Shown: positions 26,507 to 36,577 of the stretch, in pieces
How positions within the stretch are numbered: position 1 is the stretch's first letter
How the letters are laid out: every line of letters begins with the position of its first letter
From: Sphingobacteriaceae bacterium DW12
Lineage (GTDB): Bacteria > Bacteroidota > Bacteroidia > Sphingobacteriales > Sphingobacteriaceae
Length of the DNA: 64,000 bases
NCBI GenBank assembly: GCA_000783305.1
Contig: JROE01000013.1
Location: 140,789 to 204,788, forward strand
Reading direction: 5' to 3'
The notes under the pieces: generated by a model
What the model saw: only the letters and a program-made list of their open reading frames with translations
Told to the model about the DNA's origin: nothing
The model's database searches: none
Translations under genes and position numbers: made by a program

Positions 26507-28030
26507 ATGGCAGGTCGTAGAGAAACACCAAGACAGAAGATGATCGGAATCCTATATTTGGTGCTACTGGGGTTAGTAGCGCTCAATGTAAGTGATTCCA
26601 TATTAGATGCATTTAAAAATTTAGCAAATAGCTTAAGCACGTCTACCCAGAATACGCAATCAGGGATAGACAATATGTTTTTGTCTTTTAGAGAGACAAA
26701 AATGAAGGAAAATCCAGAGCGTGCCAAACCTATCTTGGAACGCGCGGAGAAAGCACAACAGTTGACCAGCAATTTGACTTCGTACGTAGAAGAATTGAAG
26801 ACGTTATTGGCGCAAGAAGGTGGTGGGGAAGATGATGAGACTGGAGATTTGAGAAAAAGAAACAATACAGATATTGCATATCGATTGATGATTACCGAGA
26901 AAAGAGGTAAGGAATTGAGAGAAAAGATAAATGCAACGAAAGCTGAGTTGGAGAAATTGACAAATAAAGAAGTCAACTTCAGTTTATTTGCACAAGATCC
27001 TCCGGCAAGGGCAGGTATCAAGAAAAGTTGGGAAGATTCTAACTTTGGAGATGGTATCCCATTGACTGCGGCAATCACTGCATTGGAAAAAATAAAGGCA
27101 GATGCCAAGAATGCCGAATCTGCAGCTGTCAAACATATTTTTGGAAAGATGGACCAGGCTGTCGTCAATTTGGATAGGTTTTCAGCAGTGGCTGTAGCAC
27201 CCACTTCGTACTTGATTCAAGGTCAACCGTATACTGCTAAGGTCTTTTTGACTGCTTATGATTCGAAGTCCAATCCGCAGATTTCTGTAAATGGTGGTGC
27301 ATTGAACGTGACCGATGGACAGGGACTATATTCGGTGAATACATCGTCTGTAGGAGAGTTTAAATGGCAAGGTAAGATTATGGTGCAGCAGACAGACGGT
27401 ACAATGAAAGAGTACATGACGGAGCCCATGACCTATCAGGTGGCGAAGCCTTCGGCAGTCGTATCTCCTGATGCTATGAATGTCTTGTATATTGGTGTGT
27501 CAAATCCAATTTCGGTATCTGCCCCTGGTATACCTATGAGCAGTATCGATGTGAGTGGCTCAGGTGTTAGCGTTTCAGGGTCGGGAGGTAAGTATGCTGC
27601 TAAAGTATCCACTCCAGGCAAGGCAACTATTAGTGTATCTGCAAAGATTGATGGTAAAGTGCAGCAACTCGGTACGACAGAATTTCGGGTGAAGCGCATC
27701 CCGAAACCTGCAGCACGTGTAGCCGGTAAAACTGGTGGAGCAATTTCTGCCGCACAGCTGAGAGGACAAAATGTAGTGTCAGCAGCATTGGATAATTTTG
27801 AATTTGATGCTAAGTTTAGTATTACGAAATTTAACATGTATATCTTGAAGCCCAGAGTGGATCCTATAGGACCGTATCAATCCTCTGGATCAAGCTTCTC
27901 TGCACAGATGAAAACTGGTCTGGGAGCGATTACTCCTGGTACATTGGTAGCGATTTATAATATTGTAGGGGTTGGGCCAGACGGTGTGGCACAAAACTTG
28001 GACCCTATTTCATTCCAAGTCACAAATTAA
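26507..28030 (+). CDS. gldM: GldM, type IX secretion periplasmic shaft protein
   Basis: 507 residues. A short cytoplasmic N-terminus (MAGRRETPRQKMI) precedes one membrane helix (about 13-33), a helical coiled region (about 50-230), then beta-rich domains including the Gly/Ser-rich stretch VSGSGVSVSGSGGK (about 340-360) and the C-terminal domain (about 405-507: AQLRGQNVVSAALDNFEFDAKFSI and a basic-acidic tail). It projects from the GldL motor through the periplasm to the GldK/N ring, transmitting rotation to secretion. 43 bases after gldL, 103 bases before gldN. Confidence 0.95.
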   Translation: MAGRRETPRQKMIGILYLVLLGLVALNVSDSILDAFKNLANSLSTSTQNTQSGIDNMFLSFRETKMKENPERAKPILERAEKAQQLTSNLTSYVEELKTLLAQEGGGEDDETGDLRKRNNTDIAYRLMITEKRGKELREKINATKAELEKLTNKEVNFSLFAQDPPARAGIKKSWEDSNFGDGIPLTAAITALEKIKADAKNAESAAVKHIFGKMDQAVVNLDRFSAVAVAPTSYLIQGQPYTAKVFLTAYDSKSNPQISVNGGALNVTDGQGLYSVNTSSVGEFKWQGKIMVQQTDGTMKEYMTEPMTYQVAKPSAVVSPDAMNVLYIGVSNPISVSAPGIPMSSIDVSGSGVSVSGSGGKYAAKVSTPGKATISVSAKIDGKVQQLGTTEFRVKRIPKPAARVAGKTGGAISAAQLRGQNVVSAALDNFEFDAKFSITKFNMYILKPRVDPIGPYQSSGSSFSAQMKTGLGAITPGTLVAIYNIVGVGPDGVAQNLDPISFQVTN

Positions 28031-28133
28031 AATGGGAGAGGGAAGTCTTGAACTGTTAGTGAGGACTTCTTTTCCGTTAAATGAATAGAACGATTCCGAT
28101 AGTAATCGGAGGAGCTCATAAATAATTATTTCG

Positions 28134-29171
28134 ATGAAAAAGTTAGGTGCTTTATTGATTTTGATCTCGACTTGTTCTACGGCTGTCTTCGCACAGCAAG
28201 AGAATCTGTCCAATAGTACCAAGCCCGTTCAGGCTGAGGAGCCTCCTGTGGATGGTTATTTAGTAAAATCTGATATTGCAGAGCGTAAGGTAATTCCATA
28301 CGCAAACATTAGACAAACGGATATCGCTTACAGTAAGCGTGTATGGAGAGAGTTGGATTTGAGGGAAAAGATGAATAAGGCGTTCGCTTCGCCTAAATCA
28401 AGATTGATTGATATTATTGTAGATGCGATTATGAAAGGCGAATTGACGGCCTACGATCCAACACCGACGGATAATGATCCTAATGGCGATAGTTTCAAGA
28501 ACGTGCTTCCTGTTGATCAAGTCATGTCCCGCTTTGGTGGAGATAGTACATTGGTAGAGGAATACAACGAGAACAATGAAGTGGTGAGCTCACATTATGA
28601 ATCCAAAAAATTCAGTGGTGAGAATGTGGTTAAGTTTAGGATTAAGGAGGACTGGATTTTTGACAAACAACGGTCTGTATTTGAACCGCGTATCGTGGGT
28701 ATAGCCCCTTTAGTCACACCTAATATTGAAGGTTTGGCGACCAATCCTATACTTCCTGCTGGTACTAATGCGCCTGTCGAGGGAGGCAATCCTTTCGATC
28801 CTTTTGCCGTTCAACCAGAGACAGCTACAGCCCAACCTACGAATGAGGATGTTTCTTTAGCGCAGTTACCTACGGAGGAAGCGACATTTAGTCCTCAGAT
28901 AGATGCAACACCTGCTTTTTGGGTGTATTTTCCAGAAGCTCGACATGTATTCGTGAATAAAGAGGTCGTCAACAGAAATAATGATGCAACTGGATTAAGT
29001 TATGATGATGTATTCATCAAAAGAATGTTCTCGAGCTACATCGTCAAACAATCCAATCCCGAAGATTTAAGAATTAAAGATTATATTGGTGACGGATTGG
29101 AGCGATTGTACGAGTCTGAAAGAATCAAGAAAACATTGATGGACTATGAACAAGACCTATGGTCATATTAA
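28134..29171 (+). CDS. gldN: GldN, type IX secretion ring protein
   Basis: 345 residues with a signal peptide (VFAQQE). The N-terminal region contains VDGYLVKSDIAERKVIPYANIRQTDIAYSKRVWRELDLREKMN, the signature of the GldN/PorN family, followed by an acidic Pro/Thr-rich insert (about 195-250, repeats of PEEA/ATAQP type) and the conserved FWVYFPEARHVFVNKEV and KDYIGDGLERLYESERIKKTLMDYEQDLWSY tail. GldN pairs with GldK in the periplasmic ring. It ends the operon; a JmjC/cupin gene with its own promoter follows 165 bases on. Confidence 0.93.
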   Translation: MKKLGALLILISTCSTAVFAQQENLSNSTKPVQAEEPPVDGYLVKSDIAERKVIPYANIRQTDIAYSKRVWRELDLREKMNKAFASPKSRLIDIIVDAIMKGELTAYDPTPTDNDPNGDSFKNVLPVDQVMSRFGGDSTLVEEYNENNEVVSSHYESKKFSGENVVKFRIKEDWIFDKQRSVFEPRIVGIAPLVTPNIEGLATNPILPAGTNAPVEGGNPFDPFAVQPETATAQPTNEDVSLAQLPTEEATFSPQIDATPAFWVYFPEARHVFVNKEVVNRNNDATGLSYDDVFIKRMFSSYIVKQSNPEDLRIKDYIGDGLERLYESERIKKTLMDYEQDLWSY

Positions 29172-29298
29172 GATAATAAAAGTAAAGTAGACTTTGCTTA
29201 TTTAGAAATATTCTTATTAACTTGTCTTCCTGAAAGTAGTGATAATGACTCACAGAATTATATCACAAATTAGAAGGCTTAATAGGAATATTTTTTTT

Positions 29299-29306
29299 TA
29301 AGTTTG
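29299..29306 (+). promoter_or_regulatory. -7 element TAAGTTTG before the cupin gene
   Basis: TAAGTTTG matches TAnnTTTG. The transcript would begin near 29311, so a TTG start at 29304 cannot be used and the GTG at 29337 (about 26-nt leader) is favoured. No strong -33 TTG. Confidence 0.5.
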
Positions 29307-29336
29307 TATCAGAGGATAAATAATACAGTCAGTCTT

Positions 29337-30203
29337 GTGAAATTAAAACCAGTAGATAAAATTTCCGGAATAGCTCCGAATGATTTCATTAGAGATTATC
29401 TGAAAAAGGGCCAACCCGTGATTATAAAGGACTTTATCAGTCCTGAAAGTGCTTGTTGGAATAAATGGAGTTATGACTATTTCAAAGAAATAGCCGGAAG
29501 CGAGGTGATTTCTGTTTATGGAAAAGAAGAAGAATCTCAAGATAGAGCAGCCAGTGCGCCAGTTGGGAAGATGACTTTTGGCGAGTATTTGGATTTGATC
29601 CAAAGGGAACCCACCGAATTGAGACTTTTCTTATTTGATTTATTAAAGCTCCGTCCCGAATTAAAGAAGGATGTAATTTACAACGATGTAACGGGCGGAA
29701 AGGTCTTGCAGTGGTTGCCTTACATGTTTTTTGGAGGAGAGGGCTCAGCGACACGTAATCATTTTGATATTGATATGTCTCATGTTTTTATCTCCCAATT
29801 TCAAGGAGTCAAAAAAATATGGGTATTCCCCAATAGTCAATCGGATTTGATGTACAAATTGCCCTATAATTTCCATGGGATCGCTAATCTGAAAACCAGT
29901 AGTGTAGCCGAATATCCGGCACTGAAATTTTTGGACGGATATGAAGCGGAGATACACCCAGGGGAGACGTTGTACATGCCGGCAGGATGGTGGCATTATA
30001 TCCAATATGCTACCGAAGGGTATTCGATATCGGTGAGAGCATTGCCCTCATCATTCAGTGAAAAGCTAAAAGGAGCGCGAAATCTCTTTATAACACGATA
30101 TTTCGATGATACCATGCGCAAAATTTTCAAAGGCAGGTGGTTTGACTACAAAATTCAGATGGCAAAAGCCAGAGCAAATCGAGCAATCAAAAAATATAAA
30201 TAG
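29337..30203 (+). CDS. cupin-like (JmjC/Cupin_8) putative iron/2-oxoglutarate oxygenase
   Basis: 288 residues from the GTG at 29337 (VKLKPVDKISGI). No ATG is available near the start. The jelly-roll metal site is visible: RNHFDID (HxD, about residues 143-147) and GWWHYIQ (distal His, about 223-226). The family resembles FIH-like and JmjC hydroxylases (GKVLQWLPYMFFGGEGSATRNHFD; LYMPAGWWH). It probably hydroxylates a protein or small molecule; the substrate is unknown. It follows gldN in direction but has its own promoter element and a terminator. Confidence 0.8.
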   Translation: MKLKPVDKISGIAPNDFIRDYLKKGQPVIIKDFISPESACWNKWSYDYFKEIAGSEVISVYGKEEESQDRAASAPVGKMTFGEYLDLIQREPTELRLFLFDLLKLRPELKKDVIYNDVTGGKVLQWLPYMFFGGEGSATRNHFDIDMSHVFISQFQGVKKIWVFPNSQSDLMYKLPYNFHGIANLKTSSVAEYPALKFLDGYEAEIHPGETLYMPAGWWHYIQYATEGYSISVRALPSSFSEKLKGARNLFITRYFDDTMRKIFKGRWFDYKIQMAKARANRAIKKYK

Positions 30204-30206
30204 ACT

Positions 30207-30238
30207 AAAAAGGCACTTCGCGGAAGTGCCTTTTTTTA
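30207..30238. terminator. bidirectional terminator between the cupin gene and AddB
   Basis: AAAAAGGCACTTC (30207-30219), loop GCG, GAAGTGCCTTTTT (30223-30235). It serves the cupin gene and, in reverse, the AddB-like gene that ends at 30236. Confidence 0.9.
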
Positions 30239-33112
30239 TTCTTCATCTTCCACTATTGCATTTCGATAAAAAAGGGTGTATGGATCTGATTCATATACCT
30301 TACTGTCAGCATGATGTCTGAATGGTATGTCTTTATTGAAAATCTCCTCTAAGGTTGCTTTTAGAAAGGATACAAAGTGCTGTTTGACCTGTATGAGGTT
30401 TTCACCTGCTAACATTTCGGTTCTACTATTGAATAAGGTGCCATCTTCACGCATTTTGCGCGCAACATATAGATGGGGTTCTAGTGCTACTCGTCCTGTT
30501 ACTCGCTCAAATACATACGAATAGAAGAGTGTTTGTACCAAAGCCTTGTTCTCGGTGTTAGATGTCAACACTTTTTCTATATCTCTGAATACGACACTGT
30601 CTCCTCCGGTTTTGTAGTCTACAATCCTAGTCAACACCTGGCCCTCTTTAGTCACTACTTCGTCCACTCGATCGATGATGCCATACAGCCTGACCGTTTC
30701 TTCTTGACCTTCTATGTGAATAGGGAAATCTAAGATATAGTCCTCATCATTTTCAAGCTCAACGATTTTGAATGCCTTATAATGGTCGATATCATATTGT
30801 AGGTACATCTTGATGTATTCACTTGCTATTTTTTGCATGATTCGCTGCATGCTGTTGAGTTCTCCTATACTGTCGATTTCGATATAGTACTGATTTCCGA
30901 TTTCGCGTATCACCAGGCTATCTACATCCTCTATTTTAGCAATAAGACGCCGTGTGGATGTAAATTCTCCTAAACCTTTATAGGGTTTTAGTATCGTCTC
31001 CATCACATTGTGTACCACGGTGCCTAATCGATTCATCTCAAATTCGTAGGAAATGCTAGGTGGTTCTTTGATTTCGGCCACGTATTTCAAAAAGAACTGT
31101 AAAGGTGATTGCAGGTAAGTCGTTAATGCTGTGGCTGATATTTTTTTCTTTTTTTCGATGAAGGACTGCCACATATGTGACCAGATGGCTCCTTCTTTAG
31201 GGATTGTCAATTCACTACTTGGCTCTTGGAATTGAATCGTTTGTTGTTGTGTCTGTACCACAAAGCGAAAACTACTTTCAAACATAAGCTGCTTAATAAA
31301 TCGGCTCTCCTCACCTGTACTTATTTCGTCGACCAAACTGTTATAAAACAAGTGGATACCTTCGCTATATTGCAAATGTCGATAAAATAGGTAAGCAGAG
31401 AGCGCATCCTGATTTTCCAGAATTGGGAGGCCGTAGGCTCTCCTGAGATTATTGGGTAGGAATGTTGGTGAGCTAGATGTCTTTGGTAATACGCCCTCGT
31501 TAGCACCAAGGATATATATCTGGTCGAAATTTAGGCATCGGCTTTCCAAGAGCCCCATAATTTGTAATCCATTCAATGGATCTCCTTCTATTGCAGATGT
31601 AATGGGGGAGATGGCTTTTCGTATCAGACCTATCTGGAAAGATATGGAAGTAGGGGCAATCTTTTCAATCCCAAGGTGAAGTTGTTGTAAGACCTTCTTC
31701 GTTTCGACGATAAGATTGCTATCTATCTGGTTGATTTTGTCTTGTTCTGCTATCGATATCAGCAGGTTGTCCAATAGATGGATTAACGTGGTAATGAGGT
31801 CTTGGGGTGCTTTGAGCCTAGTGAAGAAATTAGGCAATACGCTACTTCTTATTTTAATCTCGCTGATATTCATCTCAAATAATTGCTTGTCTGAGATTTC
31901 TTTGAAAATGGCGAATCGCTCCTCTTGGTCCAATCTGCTTAAGGGATGGTTGATGAATGCTTCAACATATTGAAAGGGTACCTTCTCTTTTTTCAAGTGT
32001 GAGATTTCTGCCTGTACATCCATCCATAGGTCAACAAGTCCAAAGATTTGAGACTGGGTCAGTGGATATCCTGTCGTGATATTGGGCTTTACATCAGGTA
32101 AGCTTTGAAGCAAGGGGACGAGCAGGCTTTCATCTGCTAACAGAATGGCTGAGCTTTTGTCTGCGCGCTCATGCTGTTGTAAGATGTCATGCAATAGCTT
32201 GGTTTGACTAATCTTGCCCGAAGTTGCGTAGATATCTATCCTTTCCTGTCGATTTCCGATAATATTTGGGGCATCTCCCAAGGCATTTATTAATCCGCTG
32301 CTGTAGATATTGCGTCGTATGAATAAGCCTGCCTCCTGTATTTTATCATCTAAGTAATAAGCATCTGCATCAAAGTAGAATAGTGCCCTTTCTTCGTGTT
32401 GCCATTTTTGGAAGAGGTGGGTTTCGGCTCTGTTCAAGGCATTGAACCCTACAAATAATATCTTCTTGTATTTTTCGATAAACGTCGGATTATCAGCACT
32501 ACCATCTACGATGTTACGATATAAGGTTGGATAGTTGATATATCTTTCCTTTTTTAGTTTTTCTTTGAAAGCCCGATATAGCTTCGGAAGTCGCTTCCAG
32601 AGTTGTAAAAACCGTTGCTGGATACCTGTATGTCCATCGATGCTAAATGATTGCCAAAATTGCTTGATGAAATGTTGCTGTTCTGATGTGAAATGTTGGA
32701 ATGCGATATCTATTTTAGTGGTATCATGTAGTTCCATATAGATGTGGTCGATATCCACCAGCTCATAGTCCAATTGACCAAAGTCATTGAGTATAATCTC
32801 CGCTATTGGATAGAATTCTTCTAATGTCTCAGCAGCATGCCCCTCAGCAATCAAAAGGTCATTATGTAATTGGAAGAGATAGAAGAACTGGCTAAGGGAT
32901 GAAGCATCTGCAGCCTGTGACGATTGGCTGAAAAACTCTTGGATTGTGAAAAACTGTGGGGACCAAATCGCTTTACCATATACCTCAGACAAATGTTTTT
33001 TCAAATAGGTAATCGGACGCTTATTGTTGAATACTATTGCAACATCTGCGAGGTCATCTCCAAATCTATCCCTAATATCTTCTGCAACTACTTTTAAAAA
33101 GGGTTTACGCAT
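30236..33112 (-). CDS. AddB/RexB-like PD-(D/E)XK nuclease subunit
   Basis: 958 residues. The N-terminal part is an inactivated helicase-like region (RIDIYATSGKISQTKLLHDIL, then IQIMGLLESRCLNFDQIYILGANEGVLP, about residues 520-560). The C-terminal nuclease domain (about 660-940) includes ISATALTTYLQSPLQFFLKYV, NRLGTVVHNVME, and the catalytic VDYKTGGD preceded by DRVDEV. It pairs with the AddA-like helicase 75 bases upstream on the same strand to process double-strand breaks for recombination. In typical AddB proteins an iron-sulfur cluster is held by four Cys around the nuclease domain; here the expected CP in YLxCPLxFF reads SP, and only one Cys (SRCLNF) appears in the whole protein. Confidence 0.85.
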   Translation of the reverse strand: MRKPFLKVVAEDIRDRFGDDLADVAIVFNNKRPITYLKKHLSEVYGKAIWSPQFFTIQEFFSQSSQAADASSLSQFFYLFQLHNDLLIAEGHAAETLEEFYPIAEIILNDFGQLDYELVDIDHIYMELHDTTKIDIAFQHFTSEQQHFIKQFWQSFSIDGHTGIQQRFLQLWKRLPKLYRAFKEKLKKERYINYPTLYRNIVDGSADNPTFIEKYKKILFVGFNALNRAETHLFQKWQHEERALFYFDADAYYLDDKIQEAGLFIRRNIYSSGLINALGDAPNIIGNRQERIDIYATSGKISQTKLLHDILQQHERADKSSAILLADESLLVPLLQSLPDVKPNITTGYPLTQSQIFGLVDLWMDVQAEISHLKKEKVPFQYVEAFINHPLSRLDQEERFAIFKEISDKQLFEMNISEIKIRSSVLPNFFTRLKAPQDLITTLIHLLDNLLISIAEQDKINQIDSNLIVETKKVLQQLHLGIEKIAPTSISFQIGLIRKAISPITSAIEGDPLNGLQIMGLLESRCLNFDQIYILGANEGVLPKTSSSPTFLPNNLRRAYGLPILENQDALSAYLFYRHLQYSEGIHLFYNSLVDEISTGEESRFIKQLMFESSFRFVVQTQQQTIQFQEPSSELTIPKEGAIWSHMWQSFIEKKKKISATALTTYLQSPLQFFLKYVAEIKEPPSISYEFEMNRLGTVVHNVMETILKPYKGLGEFTSTRRLIAKIEDVDSLVIREIGNQYYIEIDSIGELNSMQRIMQKIASEYIKMYLQYDIDHYKAFKIVELENDEDYILDFPIHIEGQEETVRLYGIIDRVDEVVTKEGQVLTRIVDYKTGGDSVVFRDIEKVLTSNTENKALVQTLFYSYVFERVTGRVALEPHLYVARKMREDGTLFNSRTEMLAGENLIQVKQHFVSFLKATLEEIFNKDIPFRHHADSKVYESDPYTLFYRNAIVEDEE

Positions 33113-33187
33113 GTTTGTTTGATTAAGAATTCGAGACGAAAGATTACAGGTATACTGTGATTTTTGCTCTCCTTACTAAGTTCTAAT

Positions 33188-36100
33188 TTATTTTACTTCT
33201 ACCAGTTCGTTGCTTTTTGCATAATATAAAAAGCCTTTTACTTGTTGATATCCTAGATTCTCGAGTGCTTTTTTGTAGTTGTCGACCTGCCATTTGTGAT
33301 TTGCGCTGTCTCCCTTGGTAAATTTGAAATCCAGTACGATGGTTTCATGTTCGGCGGTAAATACTTTGTCCGGTCTAATGGTTTCGCCGGTTTCTAAAAT
33401 GATACTGGCTTCATTCCAAATTTTGTACTGACCATTCAACCATTTATTGATCTGCGGATGATGCCATATTTGGTGGATTTCCCGTAATATAAAGGGACGG
33501 TCTTCTGCAGTGAGTACACCATCTTCGATGTACTTGTCTACCCATCGGTCTATCTCTTTTTCCAAGCTTATTTCAGACATGATTTCATGGGCGAGTATAC
33601 CATATTGAGCAGCTTTTTCCATCATCATGATAGTGTTGATGGTGCGTTTTGTTGATTTGTCAAATGCCTTTTGTAGCTCCTGTGATATGGGGTATGCATC
33701 GAGTGCTATTGATTGGTGAGTTACTTTTCCACCTTGTTCAGCTACGGTTTTAGGCGACAAAGTAGGTTCCTCTTTCTGTAGCACCGTTTGTCCAATAACC
33801 AGCTCCCCATTTTCAAAGGTAAATGGAGCGTCGTCTTGGTCTAGCGCTTGGTATAAGAGGTCGCTGATGTATTCATTCTTAACTTCGTAACCTAGGATTT
33901 CTCCAGTTTTTTTATCAACAGTTTCTTTGAAAGAAGGGGCACAAATATAAAGGTGCTCCACGGCACGGGTAGTGGCCACATAAAAAGTGTTCAATGCATC
34001 CATATAGTTGAAGAGCATTTCTTCAAAATATTGCTTGTAGAAGATCGACCGCCCCACGCTGCTATTGTACTTGATTGGAATCTTGCCCAATTGGGCGAAG
34101 GGGCTATCTTGTACATCTATCCAAAAGTCTCCGTTGAGCTTGCCGTCTAGGTCCCAAGAGCAAAACGGTATCATGACCACATCATATGCCAGTCCTTTCG
34201 ACTTGTGTATCGTCGTCACTTCGATAGCATTGACTTTTCCACTTGAGGGCAGGGTCGCCCGATTTCCATCTTCTTCCCAGAATTCTAGGAATTGGGTAAT
34301 GCCGCGCTCGCCACTTTGTGAAAAATTGTTGATGATATCTTTAAACGCCAAGATGTATGGTAAGTGCTTGTTTTGTTTGGTCGTGAGGCCATAGATTTCA
34401 ATCAGTTTTTCGACCAAATGAATCAGTGGTGATTTCTGTAATTGATTCCATTCTTCTACCAATTGAGAGGGAAGAATTGGGCGTATATCTTGAATATTAT
34501 TGGATTTGAAAGCTAGCCAGTATGTGGTGTCGAAAGAGCTATTGTTACGGATGAGTTGATAGAGGTAAGCCATCTTTGCTCGATGTAGGGTGTGGCTCTC
34601 GGAATTATAGACCAGCGCTTTGAGCGTTTCCACCAAGAGTAGGATAGCGTCGTTGGATATCAGGGTAAGGGCATCGCCCGATATTACTTCCAATTCCAAG
34701 CCTACTGTATTTTTGTACTCCATCAGTTGTTGGATGACCTGCTTGGCTTGCGCATTGCTTCTTACCAAGATTCCGATTTGACGAGCTTTGTATCGACCAG
34801 ATGATAGCCAATCACCAATTTTTGTACAAAGGTGTGCTAAAGACTCTTCGATGACTTGATTGCGGCGCCATCGCCCATCTGTAACGGGGAGGTATTGTAT
34901 TTCAATAGAGCCAGTTCGTGTCAAGTCATCCCGTTTTTTTTCGGGGACGAGCTGGTTGCTGTTCTCATAGGCTTTGATCAACATGTTATTATTGCCAGAC
35001 TCCACCCACCAATGCCAGTCGCTTTCATCAAGCCCCTCTTTAACCTTCTCGTTGAGTACGTGTTGAAGTGCATGCGGTATCCGCTGGAATAAATAATTAT
35101 TTAAATCTATAATGTTGGGTAGGCTTCGGAAATTGGTGTCCAGCGAACCATTTTCGATAAATTGATGTTGCTGATTCGCTGGGAGGTGAAAGGTTTGCAC
35201 GATTTGTTGTTCAACCTGTTGTAATAATATGCGCCAATCGCCATTACGCCATCGGTATATACTTTGTTTTACATCACCTACGATTAGGTGTTCGCTTAGC
35301 TCTTGCTTAGCGTTACCTAATGCGTTAATTAGCAACGGGCTGTAATTTTTCCATTGAATGCGAGAAGTGTCTTGAAACTCGTCGAACAAGAAGTAGTTGT
35401 AGCGATTGCCGATTTTTTCCCATATAAAAGTGGGGTCGCTATTTTCATCCAATCCTAATTTGTTGAGCAGGATCTGTGAATCAGAGATGAGTTGCGCTCC
35501 GTTATTTTTACGCCATTGGCCTAGTAGATCACTCATTTCCTTGAGCAGGCGTAGGTAGTAAAGATTGCCTTGGACGGCATGATAAGCGATGAAGCTGGGG
35601 TAAAATCGGTAGAGATCGGCTATTTGCCGTAAGATTGGATATAGCGCTTGTTGTATGTCGTATCTAACGACTTTATCAGTCCCTGTATATGGGTCTTCAT
35701 TTTCGAGGAGCTCCAGGTATTTATCAAATAGTTTCTGTAGTTCGGAGGGAGATTGCTTGAAAATATTGGGGCTCACTTTACTAGTTGTAATGAGTTTATT
35801 CCGTGATTTACCTTTGAGGTCCTCCGCTGTGATATTAAAGCCCTTAAATGTAGTGGAAAACATTTCAATGGTGAGGCTAAGGGTCTCTAAAAATGCGCGG
35901 GTCTTGTCCTGGATTTCTTTGTTTAAGAGGTTGAATACTTCTTTGGTATCAGCCACAGTCAAGAAAGCATTGAATTCTTGAAAGTTTTCGGTAAAGATCA
36001 AGCTCGCCAACCCAGTCAGTTGTTGACGATAATTCCAGTTTTCATTATTGGCTATTTTTTTGTCTGCAAATTCGATAATCCAATCCAACAAATCGGGACG

Positions 36101-36577
36101 CTCATCCAGCAAGTGATTGAGCATGACGGTGAGGTCTTGTTTTACTTTATTGGTGTTCATCTCGATCTTGTATCCGGCATCGAGATTTAGTTCATAGGTG
36201 AAACTTCGGATTACTTTCTGCGAAAATCCATCTATGGTGCTGACGGTAAAATGACTGTAGTCGTGAAGGATTTTTCGAAATACTTGATAAGCTTTCTCCT
36301 GGATGGTCTGCGCATCCCAGTGCGGATGCTGGACCAATAAACGTGTACGAAAATCCGCTATCTTACTATTTTGGTCAGCCATGGCTAAACCAGAGAGCAC
36401 GGACAGGATGCGTTCTTTCATTTCAGCCGTAGCCTTGTTTGTGAACGTTACGGCAAGTATTTCTCTGTAATTATTTTCATCTGCCAGCAACAAAGAAATG
36501 TAATGTAGGGTAAGACTGAAGGTCTTTCCTGATCCAGCTGAGGCTTTGAGTATTTTTAAGGGTGCTATTTGAGACAT
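33188..36577 (-). CDS. AddA-like UvrD/REP helicase-nuclease (exonuclease V beta type)
   Basis: 1129 residues from the ATG at 36577 (MSQIAPLKILKASAGSGKTF); an ATG at 36586 adds only 3 residues. Superfamily 1 helicase motifs: Walker A ASAGSGKT (12-19), AVTFTNKATAEM, LFDEFQDTSRIQW (Walker B-like), VGDVKQSIYRWR, and the motif V/VI region TTIHKSKGLAYDVV and FYVATTRAVEHLYI. A C-terminal nuclease domain carries IVLDFKFTKGD. With AddB it resects DNA ends and loads RecA. The pair reads on the minus strand with AddA first, as usual for addAB. Confidence 0.9.
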   Translation of the reverse strand: MSQIAPLKILKASAGSGKTFSLTLHYISLLLADENNYREILAVTFTNKATAEMKERILSVLSGLAMADQNSKIADFRTRLLVQHPHWDAQTIQEKAYQVFRKILHDYSHFTVSTIDGFSQKVIRSFTYELNLDAGYKIEMNTNKVKQDLTVMLNHLLDERPDLLDWIIEFADKKIANNENWNYRQQLTGLASLIFTENFQEFNAFLTVADTKEVFNLLNKEIQDKTRAFLETLSLTIEMFSTTFKGFNITAEDLKGKSRNKLITTSKVSPNIFKQSPSELQKLFDKYLELLENEDPYTGTDKVVRYDIQQALYPILRQIADLYRFYPSFIAYHAVQGNLYYLRLLKEMSDLLGQWRKNNGAQLISDSQILLNKLGLDENSDPTFIWEKIGNRYNYFLFDEFQDTSRIQWKNYSPLLINALGNAKQELSEHLIVGDVKQSIYRWRNGDWRILLQQVEQQIVQTFHLPANQQHQFIENGSLDTNFRSLPNIIDLNNYLFQRIPHALQHVLNEKVKEGLDESDWHWWVESGNNNMLIKAYENSNQLVPEKKRDDLTRTGSIEIQYLPVTDGRWRRNQVIEESLAHLCTKIGDWLSSGRYKARQIGILVRSNAQAKQVIQQLMEYKNTVGLELEVISGDALTLISNDAILLLVETLKALVYNSESHTLHRAKMAYLYQLIRNNSSFDTTYWLAFKSNNIQDIRPILPSQLVEEWNQLQKSPLIHLVEKLIEIYGLTTKQNKHLPYILAFKDIINNFSQSGERGITQFLEFWEEDGNRATLPSSGKVNAIEVTTIHKSKGLAYDVVMIPFCSWDLDGKLNGDFWIDVQDSPFAQLGKIPIKYNSSVGRSIFYKQYFEEMLFNYMDALNTFYVATTRAVEHLYICAPSFKETVDKKTGEILGYEVKNEYISDLLYQALDQDDAPFTFENGELVIGQTVLQKEEPTLSPKTVAEQGGKVTHQSIALDAYPISQELQKAFDKSTKRTINTIMMMEKAAQYGILAHEIMSEISLEKEIDRWVDKYIEDGVLTAEDRPFILREIHQIWHHPQINKWLNGQYKIWNEASIILETGETIRPDKVFTAEHETIVLDFKFTKGDSANHKWQVDNYKKALENLGYQQVKGFLYYAKSNELVEVK

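Noticed and set aside
29304-29336. TTG start of the cupin-like protein at 29304
   Set aside because: It falls inside the TAAGTTTG promoter element, and the residues before the GTG at 29337 do not look like part of the protein.
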